From Halorientalis sp. LT38 (GTDB taxonomy: Archaea; Halobacteriota; Halobacteria; Halobacteriales; Haloarculaceae): a DNA stretch of 64,000 bases. Under the pieces are notes generated by a model. It saw only the letters and a program-made list of their open reading frames with translations, had not been told where the DNA came from and ran no database searches. Within the stretch, counting starts at the first letter, position 1. Each line of letters opens with the position of its first letter. Positions 24,777 through 33,631 of this stretch are shown piece by piece. Made by a program: the position numbers and the translations under genes. The stretch is from assembly GCF_037031225.1 (NCBI RefSeq), contig NZ_JAYEZN010000001.1, forward strand, positions 1,488,001 to 1,552,000. Reading direction: 5' to 3'.

Positions 24777-24811
24777 GTGGATACAAGAGCCAGGAGCGGG
24801 GAGGAAAACCG

Positions 24812-25414
24812 ATGACGGCGACCGAGTCCGGGACCTATCGCGTCTACGGGATCGACGACGGCGAGGGGCGACTGCGCCTCGTCGAGCGGGGCACCGAGGA
24901 GCCGACCGTCGTTCGCGCCGACGGGTACGACGAACCGCTCGCCGGCGCGATCGCGGACCTCCGCCCCGGCCACCTCGTCGACGCGACGCTCGACTGGGGG
25001 ACGGAACCGCCGACGCTCACGGACCTGACCGTCCGGACGGAGACGCTGCTGTTCGCGGCCGACGGGACACCGGACATCTTCGAGCGGGCCCAGGACACCT
25101 TCGAGCAGGCCCGGATAGAGGAGATGCCGATCTACCCGACGACGACCCACGACACGGACGGCGAGCCCAACGGCGTCCTCTACACCGTCGCGAAGCAGGC
25201 CGGCGAGCGAGACCTGTTCGCCGAGTTCTGCGACGGCCGCAAGACCATCGAGCCGATGCTCGGGAAGCTCCAGGAGGGCGGCGCCGACCCGCCCTACGAG
25301 GTGTTCTGTCTCCGGCCGGCGACCGAGCCGTTCTTCGTGATCTACATCGCGCTGGACGCCGGCGGCCTGCTCGCCGAGACGCTCCACGACGAGTACGACC
25401 CGGCGCCGCCCTGA
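24812..25414 (+). CDS. DUF6663-like haloarchaeal protein
   Basis: The protein has 200 residues from the ATG at 24812, preceded by a strong GGGGAGGA ribosome binding site that decides this start over the upstream in-frame start at 24701. It begins MTATESGTYRVYGIDDG and has a central DIFERAQDTFEQARIEEMPIYPT helix. Haloarchaeal proteins of this form are grouped as DUF6663 (name from memory). Soluble, function unknown. The next gene follows after 40 bp. Confidence 0.68.
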   Translation: MTATESGTYRVYGIDDGEGRLRLVERGTEEPTVVRADGYDEPLAGAIADLRPGHLVDATLDWGTEPPTLTDLTVRTETLLFAADGTPDIFERAQDTFEQARIEEMPIYPTTTHDTDGEPNGVLYTVAKQAGERDLFAEFCDGRKTIEPMLGKLQEGGADPPYEVFCLRPATEPFFVIYIALDAGGLLAETLHDEYDPAPP

Positions 25415-25454
25415 GCCCCAAAGACCCAAGCCGCGCTCGCCCCTACCCGTGGGC

Positions 25455-25823
25455 ATGTCCGCTCCCGAGGACGTCTACGAGCGCATCGAGAACCGCCTCG
25501 TGAGCCACGGGCTCTACGTGACCGACCTCGAACGGGGCGAAGAGGCCCTCGAGGTCACCTACGAGACGGTCCACGTCGACGCGGATGCGGAGGCGCCCGG
25601 CGTCCCCGACCGGGACATCGGCCGCCTCTGTAACGTCCTCCGGGAGTTCCGCGAGGAGGGCTGGGACCCGGTCGACCTCCGGGCCGTCGCCACCACGCTG
25701 GAGGGGGAGCGGCTGGGAACCTGGCGGGCCGAGGCGGCGTGGTTCCGTGAACTCGGCCGCGACGACATCACCGAGACGGAGTTCTCCCAGCGGGTGCTCG
25801 AGACGGTCGAGACGCCTCCGTAG
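25455..25823 (+). CDS. Hypothetical haloarchaeal protein
   Basis: The protein has 122 residues from the ATG at 25455; a GTG two codons earlier is possible. It is acidic and mostly helical, with PEDVYERIENRLVSHGLYVTDLE and a LGTWRAEAAWFREL segment. No family was recognised. It probably shares a transcript with the DUF6663-like gene and the thioesterase downstream, given gaps of 40 and 62 bp. Confidence 0.65.
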   Translation: MSAPEDVYERIENRLVSHGLYVTDLERGEEALEVTYETVHVDADAEAPGVPDRDIGRLCNVLREFREEGWDPVDLRAVATTLEGERLGTWRAEAAWFRELGRDDITETEFSQRVLETVETPP

Positions 25824-25885
25824 ATTGCGGCAGGACCGGCAGGCCACCGGCACGGTTAACTGCCGGGCACGCGCCGCTCACTCGC

Positions 25886-26323
25886 ATGGACCTACCCGTC
25901 GTCTGGGAGAACCGCGTGCGCTTCGAGGAGACGGACCTGCAGGGCGTCGTCTTCTACGGCAACTACGTCACGTTCCAGGACGAGACCTTCTCCGCCTTCC
26001 TCCGTGCGGTCGGCTACAGCTACAAGGACGTCGAATCGGCCGGCTGGGACGTCCACGTCGTCAACGTCGACATGGACTACCGCGGCCAGGCCGGCTTCGC
26101 CGACGAACTGGTCCACGGCTACCGGATCGAGCGCATCGGCGAGTCGAGCATGACCGGCGAGTACGTCGCCCGCCGGGCCGAGGACGACGAACTGCTCGCC
26201 GAGGGCTCGGTCACCCACGTCGCCGTCGACGGCGAGACCGGCGAGCCCCGCCGCATCCCCGACGACTTCCGCGAGGCCATCGCCCAGTTCCAGGACCGAC
26301 CGCCCGAACAGCCCGGCGACTGA
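25886..26323 (+). CDS. Acyl-CoA thioesterase (4HBT hot-dog fold)
   Basis: The protein has 145 residues. RVRFEETDLQGVVFYGNYVTFQDETF (residues 10-35) is the 4-hydroxybenzoyl-CoA thioesterase signature, with the catalytic Asp in ETDLQGVVF. The size fits a single hot-dog domain that works as a tetramer. It hydrolyses acyl-CoA esters; the chain type is unknown. Confidence 0.85.
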   Translation: MDLPVVWENRVRFEETDLQGVVFYGNYVTFQDETFSAFLRAVGYSYKDVESAGWDVHVVNVDMDYRGQAGFADELVHGYRIERIGESSMTGEYVARRAEDDELLAEGSVTHVAVDGETGEPRRIPDDFREAIAQFQDRPPEQPGD

Positions 26324-26338
26324 ACGGCCGCCGAGCGG

Positions 26339-26968
26339 TCAGCAGACCGGTTTCGGGTCGATCCCCATCTCTTCCAGCCGCTCGGCGTAGTCGTCGTAGG
26401 CGGCGGCCACGGCGTCCGTCGCCGTATCCATCGCTCGCTCCCAGTCCGCGTCGCCCTCGCAAAGTTCGTCCAGCAGGTCGAGTCCAGTCTCCAGTCGGTC
26501 CTCCGTCGCGGTCCGGACCTCACGGATCAGATTCGCCCGGCGCTCGTCGGCCTCGTTGACGAAGAAGTTGACCGCCTGGAGCAGCGTCCGGTCGAGCACC
26601 AGCGAGGCCCCGACGAGGCCGGCCGCCGCCCGCGCCACGTCGTCGTCCTGCCCGCCGACTCCGGTTTCGAGGTCGTCGGCAGTCTCGGCGGCGTCCTCGC
26701 TTCGGCCCGCCTGCAGGCGCTCGACGTGCGTGCCGGCGGTCTCTGCGGCCGCCCGGAACGCGTCCGCCGCCGCCTCGTCCGCTGCCGCCTCGGCCCACCG
26801 CTCGAACGTCTCCCGGTGGTATCGTTCGGTCGCGGCCAGCACGCCCAGCACGGTGTCGGCGTCGAGGTCGGCCCCCGTCGCGGCCAGCAGCGCCTTGTCA
26901 GAGCCGAGTCGTTCGAGCGCCGTGCGCTCGTCCTCGCGGACGCGTTCGAGAAACGCCTGTCCGTCCAT
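26339..26968 (-). CDS. Ferritin-like / rubrerythrin-type helical protein
   Basis: The protein has 209 residues from the ATG at 26968. It is almost all helical. The first half resembles a rubrerythrin-type bundle (FLERVREDERTALERLGSDKALLAATG), with an ExxH motif in TERYHRETFERW; the second half has a long helix LDRTLLQAVNFFVNEADERR and ends KPVC. Only one of the two expected iron-binding ExxH motifs is clear (AAETAGTHVE is a weak second), so metal binding is uncertain. A similar haloarchaeal family is annotated as rubrerythrin-like. Confidence 0.6.
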   Translation of the reverse strand: MDGQAFLERVREDERTALERLGSDKALLAATGADLDADTVLGVLAATERYHRETFERWAEAAADEAAADAFRAAAETAGTHVERLQAGRSEDAAETADDLETGVGGQDDDVARAAAGLVGASLVLDRTLLQAVNFFVNEADERRANLIREVRTATEDRLETGLDLLDELCEGDADWERAMDTATDAVAAAYDDYAERLEEMGIDPKPVC

Positions 26969-27077
26969 GATCCCATCCTTGGCGGGCAGGTGGCTTAGTT
27001 TCCGGGGCGTCGGGAGCGGGTCGATCGCCCTGGCTCGCGTCGGGTCGTTTATTCGCCGCCGCGGCCTATCGGGGCCC

Positions 27078-28256
27078 ATGAGCGACTATCCCGATCCGGA
27101 TGTGGCCGTCGACGCCCGGTCGCCGGCGTGGCTGGCCGACCGGCTCGCCGCCGGTGAGCCCGTCAGGCTACTCGACGTGCGCAACCGCGACGAGTTCGAG
27201 GCGTGGCGGATCTCCGGCCCCTCGGTCGCGGCCACCCTCGTCCCGTACATGCAGTGGCTCCAGGCGGAGGTGCAGGGTTCGGTCGCGGACCGCGCCGCAG
27301 AAGTCGACGGCGAGGGCCCCATCACCGTCGTCTGCGGGGAGGGCGAGGCCAGCGCCTACGTCGCGGGGCTGCTCACCGAGGCCGGCATCGAGGCCCACAA
27401 CCTCGCGGAGGGGATGACCGGCTGGGCGCGGGTCGCCCGGACGGTCGACATTCCCTGCGACGCCGCCACCGTCGTCCAGTTCCAGCGTCCCGCCAGCGGC
27501 TGTCTCTCCTACCTCGTCGTCTCCGGCGACGAGGCCGCCGTGATCGATCCCCTCAGAGCGTTCACCGAACGCTACGTCGACGCTGCCACGGAGCGCGGCG
27601 CCGAGATCACGACCGTCGTCGACACGCACGTCCACGCCGACCACGTCAGCGGCCTCCGAGACCTCGCCGCCGAGACCGACGCCCGTGCGTTCATGCCCCG
27701 ACTGAGCGTCCAGCGCGGCGTCGACTACGACGTGGCGACGATCATCGACGGCGAGGAGATCGCAGTCGGCGACGCTTCGCTCCGGGCAGTCCACCTCCCC
27801 GGCCACACGACCGGGATGACCGCCTTTGCGGTGGGGGACGTGCTCCTGACCGGCGACAGCCTGTTCGTCGAATCGGTTGCGCGCCCGGACCTCCAGCGCG
27901 GCGAGGGCGGCGCGGAGGCGCTCGCGACCCAGCTTCACGAGTCGCTGACCGCGCGGCTGGCCGACTTCGACGAGGATACGCTCGTGGCGCCCGGCCACTA
28001 CAGCGAGGCCGCCACGCCCGACGACGACGGCAGCTACGTCGCGCGACTCGGCGAGTTACGCGACCGGCTGCCAGTCTTCGAGATGGACAGGGCGGAATTT
28101 ACCGCCCGCATCCTCCGGGACATGCCGCCGCAACCGGACAACTACGAGCGCATCGTCGCCGCCAACCTCGGGCTGGAGGACCTGGACGACGAGGCCGCTT
28201 TCGAGGTCGAACTTGGCCCGAACAACTGCGCCGCCGGCCCGTCGCTTGGGGAGTAG
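27078..28256 (+). CDS. Rhodanese-MBL fusion, persulfide-dioxygenase-like
   Basis: The protein has 392 residues from the ATG at 27078; upstream in-frame sequence overlaps the neighbouring gene and is rejected. Residues 1 to about 120 are a rhodanese domain with VRLLDVRNRDEFEAW and the Cys loop VVCGEGEAS. Residues about 135-350 are a metallo-beta-lactamase fold with THVHADHVSG, HLPGHTTGM, LLTGDSLF and VAPGHY supplying the metal ligands. ETHE1-type enzymes oxidise glutathione persulfide or an equivalent thiol persulfide; rhodaneses move the sulfane sulfur. In well-known bacterial fusions rhodanese is C-terminal, here it is N-terminal. Confidence 0.85.
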   Translation: MSDYPDPDVAVDARSPAWLADRLAAGEPVRLLDVRNRDEFEAWRISGPSVAATLVPYMQWLQAEVQGSVADRAAEVDGEGPITVVCGEGEASAYVAGLLTEAGIEAHNLAEGMTGWARVARTVDIPCDAATVVQFQRPASGCLSYLVVSGDEAAVIDPLRAFTERYVDAATERGAEITTVVDTHVHADHVSGLRDLAAETDARAFMPRLSVQRGVDYDVATIIDGEEIAVGDASLRAVHLPGHTTGMTAFAVGDVLLTGDSLFVESVARPDLQRGEGGAEALATQLHESLTARLADFDEDTLVAPGHYSEAATPDDDGSYVARLGELRDRLPVFEMDRAEFTARILRDMPPQPDNYERIVAANLGLEDLDDEAAFEVELGPNNCAAGPSLGE

Positions 28257-28266
28257 TCGTCCGTTT

Positions 28267-28314
28267 CGTTTCCAGCTAGTGATGAAAACTGAATTCGAGC
28301 TAACGCTGGAAACG
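28267..28314. promoter_or_regulatory. 10-bp inverted repeat upstream of SDR gene
   Basis: CGTTTCCAGC and GCTGGAAACG are perfect complements 28 bp apart in a small AT-rich gap, 60-107 bp before the SDR ATG. It could be a two-site operator or a long-loop terminator of the upstream gene. Confidence 0.45.
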
Positions 28315-28373
28315 CGAAGCGACGCACCGCAAATTCTGGTAGATTTATGATGGTGGCGGGAATCGGTCGGGCC

Positions 28374-29147
28374 ATGCGACTGGAAGACAAGACGGTGTTC
28401 ATCACCGGTGCCGGGTCGGGCATCGGCCAGGCCGCCTCGCTGCGCTGTGCGGAGGAGGGGGCGTACGTGATCGCCACGGACATCGACGAGGAGAGCGCCG
28501 AGGAGACGGCCGAAAAAGTCGAAACACTCGACACCGGCGGGGCCGAGGCCCACCGCGTCGACGTGACCCAGGCCGACGAGTTCCACGCGGCCGTCGAGGC
28601 CGTCCACGAGGAGCACGGCCTGGACGTCATGGTCAACAACGCCGGGACGGGCCACCCGCCCGCGGTGATGGAGGACATCAACGAGTCGATGCGCGATTTC
28701 GTCATCGACGTGAACCTCAAGGGGGTCTGGAACGGCTGTCACGCCGCGCTCCCGCTCATGAAGGAGCAGGGCTCGGGCGCCATCGTCAACGTCGGCTCGC
28801 TGGCCTCCGTCTTCGGCCTGCCGCGCAACGCCGCCTACTCGATGACGAAGGGCGCGGTGCTGAACTTCACCCGCGCCGTCGCCGCCGAGGCCGGTCGCGA
28901 CGGCGTCCGGGCCAACACGGTCTGTCCCGGCTTCACCGACACGCCGCTGGTCGAGCAGATGCTCGCCACCTCGGACGATCCCGAGGCCGCCCGCGAGCGG
29001 ATGGAGGACGGCTACCCGCTCGGTCGCCTCGGCGAGCCCGAGGAGATCGCCGACGCCATCCTCTTCCTGGCCTCCGACGAGGCCTCCTGGATCACCGGCG
29101 AGGGCCTGATCGTCGACGGCGGCTACCGGGCCTCCGGCGGCGGATAA
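28374..29147 (+). CDS. Short-chain dehydrogenase/reductase (FabG-like)
   Basis: The protein has 257 residues from the ATG at 28374, preceding MRLEDKTVFITGAGSGIG; an upstream ATG at 28347 adds nine unlikely residues. The NAD(P) motif TGAGSGIG, MVNNAG, the catalytic Ser in VGSLAS and YSMTKG complete the classical SDR active site. It is closely related in sequence to the SDR at 37281 (shared VNLKGVWNGC-type and NFTR segments). The substrate is unknown, possibly a hydroxyacyl-CoA or sugar alcohol. Confidence 0.85.
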   Translation: MRLEDKTVFITGAGSGIGQAASLRCAEEGAYVIATDIDEESAEETAEKVETLDTGGAEAHRVDVTQADEFHAAVEAVHEEHGLDVMVNNAGTGHPPAVMEDINESMRDFVIDVNLKGVWNGCHAALPLMKEQGSGAIVNVGSLASVFGLPRNAAYSMTKGAVLNFTRAVAAEAGRDGVRANTVCPGFTDTPLVEQMLATSDDPEAARERMEDGYPLGRLGEPEEIADAILFLASDEASWITGEGLIVDGGYRASGGG

Positions 29148-29199
29148 CGCCGTCCCGCGGACCGACGCATCGGCTTCGAAACGATCGGGGGTGAACACG

Positions 29200-29805
29200 A
29201 TGTCCGTAACGATAGCAGACGCCGTCTTCGCATCGGGGGTGATCGCGACGCTCGCGCTGCTCGCGTGCGTCGTCGTGAGTATCGTCTGGCCGGAGCGCCG
29301 CTACTGGCCGCCAGCCGAACGGAACTGGAAGTACTGGAGCCACTGGACGATCGACGCGGTCTCGAAGCTGAGCCTGCCGGCCCTCGCGTGGCTCGACCGG
29401 GGGACCAGCGTGCTCCCGCGGCCGACGTCGCTCGTCCTCGGCGGCCTCCTCACGCTCGTCGGGGTCGCCGTCGCCGTCGCGGTCGAGCGCGACCTCGGGC
29501 AAGCGGAGTCGATGGGGCTGGAAGGGACGCTGACGACCGACGGACTCTACCGCTACTCGCGCAACCCGCAGTACGTCGGGCTGATCGCGGCGACCGTCGG
29601 CATTCCGCTGCTCGCGAACTCCCGGCTCGCGCTGGGGCTCGGGGCGGTGATCCTCGTCCACTGGCTCGTCCTGCCGCTGGCCGAGGAGCCGTGGCTGGCC
29701 GACCGGTACGGCGAGGCTTACGAACGGTACCGCGCCTCTGTCCCCCGCTTCGTCGGGCCGACGACGCTCTCGCGACTCTGGGCGGACGTCATCGGCCAGG
29801 ACTGA
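29200..29805 (+). CDS. Membrane methyltransferase, PEMT/ICMT-like
   Basis: The protein has 201 residues. The ATG at 29200 is chosen because GGGGGTGA sits at the ribosome-binding distance; a GTG lies three codons earlier. It has about four membrane helices, with the family motif TDGLYRYSRNPQYVGL (around 125-140) and a C-terminal EEPWLADRYGEAYERYRASVPRF. These proteins bind S-adenosylmethionine and methylate lipids or prenylated thiols in the membrane. The actual acceptor is unknown. Confidence 0.8.
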   Translation: MSVTIADAVFASGVIATLALLACVVVSIVWPERRYWPPAERNWKYWSHWTIDAVSKLSLPALAWLDRGTSVLPRPTSLVLGGLLTLVGVAVAVAVERDLGQAESMGLEGTLTTDGLYRYSRNPQYVGLIAATVGIPLLANSRLALGLGAVILVHWLVLPLAEEPWLADRYGEAYERYRASVPRFVGPTTLSRLWADVIGQD

Positions 29806-29823
29806 CGGAGTGAGTGGTCCGGC

Positions 29824-31182
29824 TCACGCCCGTTGGCCGTCCGGGTCGAACTCCTCGCCGAAGACGAGGAAGACGCCGGTGCCGACCAGTCCGATCACCG
29901 TCGCGACGCCGAAGGCCACCTCTGGCGAGGCGGCGTCGTAGAGGGTGCCGCCGACGAGCGCGCTCGGGACGACGAGGACGTTCCGCAGGAGGTAGTACGC
30001 GCCCGTCACCCGGCCGCCCGCGCCCCGTTCTGCGGGGCCGACGATCAGCGCCTTGTGGGCAGGCAAGCCGGCGAACCGGAGTCCGGAGAAGGCAAAGAGG
30101 AGGCCGACGATCCAGGGGTCGGCGGGCGCGGAGATCAACAGGATCGGGAAGAGGGCGTACACCGCGAAGCCCAGCGCGACGACCGGCTTCAGGCCGACTC
30201 GGTCGGCCAGCCGGGACATGGGGACCATCGAGAGCAGGGCGACGACCATCTCGACGGCCAGGAGGACGCCGAACAGGGCGTCCGGCGAGAGGTAGCCGAT
30301 CACGGGGAGCGTGGCGTCGACGGCCAGGAACTCCGTGACGACGATGACGAAGAAGACGTAGACCATCCCGTTGGCGAAGCGCACGAGCGTGTCGCCGGCC
30401 AGAAGCGGCGGGAGTTCCGGCGGCATCGACCGCAGGTCCTCGCGGATCGCCGAAATGCCTTCGAAGGACTTGCCGAGCGTGTCCTCGCTCGAGTCGTAGA
30501 GGCGGTGCTGGGCGACGGTGGCGACGAGTCCGAACGCGGCCGCGACGGCCAGGACGGCCCTGAATCCGAGGTCGAACCCGAAGACGGCGATCAGACTCGC
30601 GGCTAGCAGCGGGCCGACGAGGAAGGCCAGTCGGCGGACCGTCTCGGTGCTGGCGAACCCCGTGGCCAGCCGGTCCGGGGGGACGGCCTGCTTGACGACG
30701 GCGAAGGTGGCGCCCAGCCCGAAGGACTTCCAGGCCTGGGCGAGAAAGAGGCCGAGGAAGATGCCGACGGGCAGGACGACCGCCGCCGAGTCGGCGACGG
30801 GAACGAAAGAGAGATCCAGAGTGACGACGCCGAACAGCGGGGCGGCCAGCCACACCAGGAATCCCACGGTGGACGCGAGTCCGAAGGCGGTGAGCGCGAC
30901 CCGCGACCCCACTCGGTCGGAGAACGCCCCGCCCGGGTAGGGGTAGACGGCGCTGATGAGGTTCCCCACCGTCCCGTAGAGGCCGATAGCCAGCCCGCCG
31001 GCGCCGAGCAGGCTCATGTACCGCGGGACGTACCGGCCGGTCATCTGAAAGCCGAGGCTGAAGGCGAACATCGCCACCGAGAGGACCAGCACGTCCCGTT
31101 CGAGCGCGAAGAAGGCCCGGAGCGTCGCGATCGGCCCCGTCCCGTCCTCCGCGACGCGCGAGTCGGCGGTGGAGTCGGCCAT
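29824..31182 (-). CDS. MFS transporter
   Basis: The protein has 452 residues with about twelve hydrophobic segments. The first half has LYGTVGNLISAVYPYPGGAFSDRVGSR, an MFS loop 2-3 motif, and the second half SRLADRVGLKPV in the equivalent place. A soluble loop of about 50 residues (SSEDTLGKSFEGISAIREDL) separates the halves. The substrate cannot be predicted; related haloarchaeal genes are annotated as drug or sugar exporters. Confidence 0.82.
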   Translation of the reverse strand: MADSTADSRVAEDGTGPIATLRAFFALERDVLVLSVAMFAFSLGFQMTGRYVPRYMSLLGAGGLAIGLYGTVGNLISAVYPYPGGAFSDRVGSRVALTAFGLASTVGFLVWLAAPLFGVVTLDLSFVPVADSAAVVLPVGIFLGLFLAQAWKSFGLGATFAVVKQAVPPDRLATGFASTETVRRLAFLVGPLLAASLIAVFGFDLGFRAVLAVAAAFGLVATVAQHRLYDSSEDTLGKSFEGISAIREDLRSMPPELPPLLAGDTLVRFANGMVYVFFVIVVTEFLAVDATLPVIGYLSPDALFGVLLAVEMVVALLSMVPMSRLADRVGLKPVVALGFAVYALFPILLISAPADPWIVGLLFAFSGLRFAGLPAHKALIVGPAERGAGGRVTGAYYLLRNVLVVPSALVGGTLYDAASPEVAFGVATVIGLVGTGVFLVFGEEFDPDGQRA

Positions 31183-31293
31183 GCGCGCGCTTCGTCCGGG
31201 TCCGGCATAAATCGGGATCCCGAGCGCTCCCGGGCGAAACAGTGACGTGGAAAATCGACCTGCGGCGTCGGTCGCGGGGAGTCGGCGCTCGCC

Positions 31294-32511
31294 TCAGTTG
31301 CGCCGCCCGAGTACGAGGGCGACCAGCAGCGCGGCCACGAGGGCGGCGACGGGCGTGAAGCCCGGACCGATCCCGCTCGAGGTGGTGGTTTCCTCGGCCT
31401 CGGTCGTCGGGGCCTCGGTCGTGTCGTTCCCGTCCGAGCCGGGGGAAACGCCCTCGATGGTGACGCTGCCCTGCCGGTCGTCCGATTCGACCTCGACGAC
31501 GTGGTCGCCGGGGCTCTCGACGAGGAACGTGAGTTCGCCGTCGCCGTCGGTCTCGCCGACGGACTCTCCGTCGACGGTGACGGTCGCTCCCTCGACGACC
31601 TCGCCGTACTCGTTGGTGACGGCGATGCTGGCGTTCTCGTTCACCACGACCTGGCGGTTCGCGGGATCGACGTTGAGGGTCCTCACCCGCTGGATGGAGG
31701 TCTCGAGCGTGGTCGAGGTCTCACGGACGCGGAGCGTCTTGGTCACTTCCTCGTAGCCGTCCTTGGTGATCGTCACGTCGTAGTTCGAGTTGACGGGGAC
31801 GCTCGTCGTCACCTGTCCGCTGCTCAGGGTCTGGAGCGTGTTGCCCAGTCCGGGGATCGAGACCGTCGCGCCCGGGACCGGCTGTGACGGGGACGTGTAA
31901 TCGTCGCGCACCTCGAACGTCACGGTGACCGCGTCCTCCTCGATGCGCGTCTTGAACGTGTTGTCGCCCGTCACCTCGACGTCCGTCTGGTTTCGCTTGT
32001 AGCCCTGTTTGTGCACTCGCAGGGTGTAGTCGCCCTGTTCGATGGTATCGGACTGGAAGATCCCGTCGCCGTTGGTCCGGCCGTCCACGACCGGGTCGCG
32101 GTTGCCGTCGTGGAGCATCCGAACGATGGCGTTGCTGACCCGGTTCCCGTCCAGGTCGCGCACCTCGACGGTCGCCGTCCCCTTCTCCGCGACGGTGATC
32201 GTCTCGGACCCGGCGCTCGCGTCGTCGACCGCGTAGGGCCGGTTGCGGACGTAGTCGTCGTGCGCGACGTCGATCTCGACGTCGGCGCCGCGGGGCACGT
32301 CGATCAGGGCCTGTCCGTTCGACCGCGTCGTCTCCGTCTGGTTCCCGCCGTCCCAGCTCGCCGTCAGCGTCGCCGAGCCGACCGGGTCGCCGTCCCGGTC
32401 CTCGACGGTGACGGTGAGCGTGACCAGATCGCTCTGTGTCGCGCCGGCCGCCGGGACGACGACCGAGCACGCGACGAGAGCTGTCATCAGCAGTACCAGT
32501 GTACGTCTCAT
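31294..32511 (-). CDS. PGF-CTERM surface protein with carboxypeptidase-regulatory-like repeats
   Basis: The protein has 405 residues. A Sec signal peptide (VLLMTALVACSVVVPAAGATQ) is followed by four or five beta-sandwich repeats of about 75 residues that contain GxPVxxAxV-type strands, as in carboxypeptidase regulatory domains. A Thr/Glu-rich linker leads to GPGFTPVAALVAALLVALVLGRR: the PGF motif, a membrane helix and basic tail that archaeosortase A cleaves before lipid attachment. The mature protein would be anchored at the cell surface. Its role, such as adhesion or envelope structure, is unknown. Confidence 0.82.
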   Translation of the reverse strand: MRRTLVLLMTALVACSVVVPAAGATQSDLVTLTVTVEDRDGDPVGSATLTASWDGGNQTETTRSNGQALIDVPRGADVEIDVAHDDYVRNRPYAVDDASAGSETITVAEKGTATVEVRDLDGNRVSNAIVRMLHDGNRDPVVDGRTNGDGIFQSDTIEQGDYTLRVHKQGYKRNQTDVEVTGDNTFKTRIEEDAVTVTFEVRDDYTSPSQPVPGATVSIPGLGNTLQTLSSGQVTTSVPVNSNYDVTITKDGYEEVTKTLRVRETSTTLETSIQRVRTLNVDPANRQVVVNENASIAVTNEYGEVVEGATVTVDGESVGETDGDGELTFLVESPGDHVVEVESDDRQGSVTIEGVSPGSDGNDTTEAPTTEAEETTTSSGIGPGFTPVAALVAALLVALVLGRRN

Positions 32512-32636
32512 ATGCAGACCTCTCGGAAGGCTTCCATTTACGTCTGTCGGCTGGTGTCAAATCCGTGGCACGGCCCGCCGTTCCGGGCCGCGCCAGCGCC
32601 CGAGCCTCCCCGTCGAGGGCGCCCCACGCCGGCGGT

Positions 32637-33608
32637 TTATCGGAGCGGACCGCCGCTGCTTCCGGGGGAGTCCCCGGTCAGGTCGCCGACGACCTGTTCG
32701 ACCTCGGACGGGTCGATCGTCGGGACGGGTCCGTAGACCGTCCGCGACAGCGCGGCGGCGGCGACCCCGTGCGAGAGCGCGGCGCCGATCGCGTCGCCGG
32801 CCAGTCGCCGACCCAGGAACGCGCCGACGAAAGCGTCGTGCTGGCCCGTCACGTCCACGGCGTCGGTCGCGACCGCGTCCTGTTCGTGGATGGTCGCGTC
32901 GTGCCAGACCAGTGCGCCGTGTTCGCCGCGGGTCATCACGACCGTCTCGAAGTCGCCCTCGTTGGCCAGCTGGTGGGCGATCTCGGCCGGCTTGCCGGTC
33001 TGTTTCAGCACGCGCTGGGCCTCGTCGACGTTCGTCACGAACACGTCGACCGCCGGGAACAGTCCCGAGACGGTCTCCCTCGCCTCCTCGGCCGACCACT
33101 GTCCGGGGCGGTAGTCCAGGCCCAGGACGGACGTGCCGCTCGTCGCGCGAAGGACCGCCTCGGTCGTCTCGACCACGGTGTCCGAGAGCGCGAGCGTCTC
33201 GCCGCTGGCGAAGACCGCTTCGGCGTTCTGGACGGTGTCCATCGGCAGCCCGCCCGGCTCGGCCGTCCCGATGGCCGTCCCGTCGCGATCGTCGACGGTG
33301 ACACTCTCTCGTGGCTCGACCCCGTGCTCGTAGAAGGTCAGTCCCTGCCGGCTCTCGTCGGCGTCGGCCCACGTCACCTCGGTCGAGAGACCGTGGCCGC
33401 GCAGTTCCGAGACGGCGCGCCGCCCCAGCGGCGTGTCAGCGAGTTTCGAAACCCAGGTCGCGTCGGTGCCGAGCCGGCTCGCCGTCACCGCGACGTTGCT
33501 CGCCGCACCGGTCGTCCAGACGTCGAACCGCTCCGTCGTCTCCAGGCGCGCCGTTTGCGGCGGCGACAGCCTGAGTACCGCCTCCCCGAACGTCACCAGC
33601 TGTGTCAT
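32637..33608 (-). CDS. PfkB-family sugar kinase, KDG-kinase-like
   Basis: The protein has 323 residues. TFGEAVLRLSPP at the N-terminus, TGAASNVAVTASRLG (around 33-47) and the C-terminal substrate/ATP region mark a ribokinase-fold enzyme, most like haloarchaeal 2-keto-3-deoxygluconate kinases of the semi-phosphorylated Entner-Doudoroff path. The usual anion-hole motif GAGD is TGQHDAF here; the catalytic Asp is kept. A TATA box GTATAATTC (33632-33640) lies about 24 bp from the ATG, implying a leaderless transcript. Fructokinase is an alternative function. Confidence 0.78.
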   Translation of the reverse strand: MTQLVTFGEAVLRLSPPQTARLETTERFDVWTTGAASNVAVTASRLGTDATWVSKLADTPLGRRAVSELRGHGLSTEVTWADADESRQGLTFYEHGVEPRESVTVDDRDGTAIGTAEPGGLPMDTVQNAEAVFASGETLALSDTVVETTEAVLRATSGTSVLGLDYRPGQWSAEEARETVSGLFPAVDVFVTNVDEAQRVLKQTGKPAEIAHQLANEGDFETVVMTRGEHGALVWHDATIHEQDAVATDAVDVTGQHDAFVGAFLGRRLAGDAIGAALSHGVAAAALSRTVYGPVPTIDPSEVEQVVGDLTGDSPGSSGGPLR

Positions 33609-33631
33609 GTATCGAACGTGAACGCCGAGGG

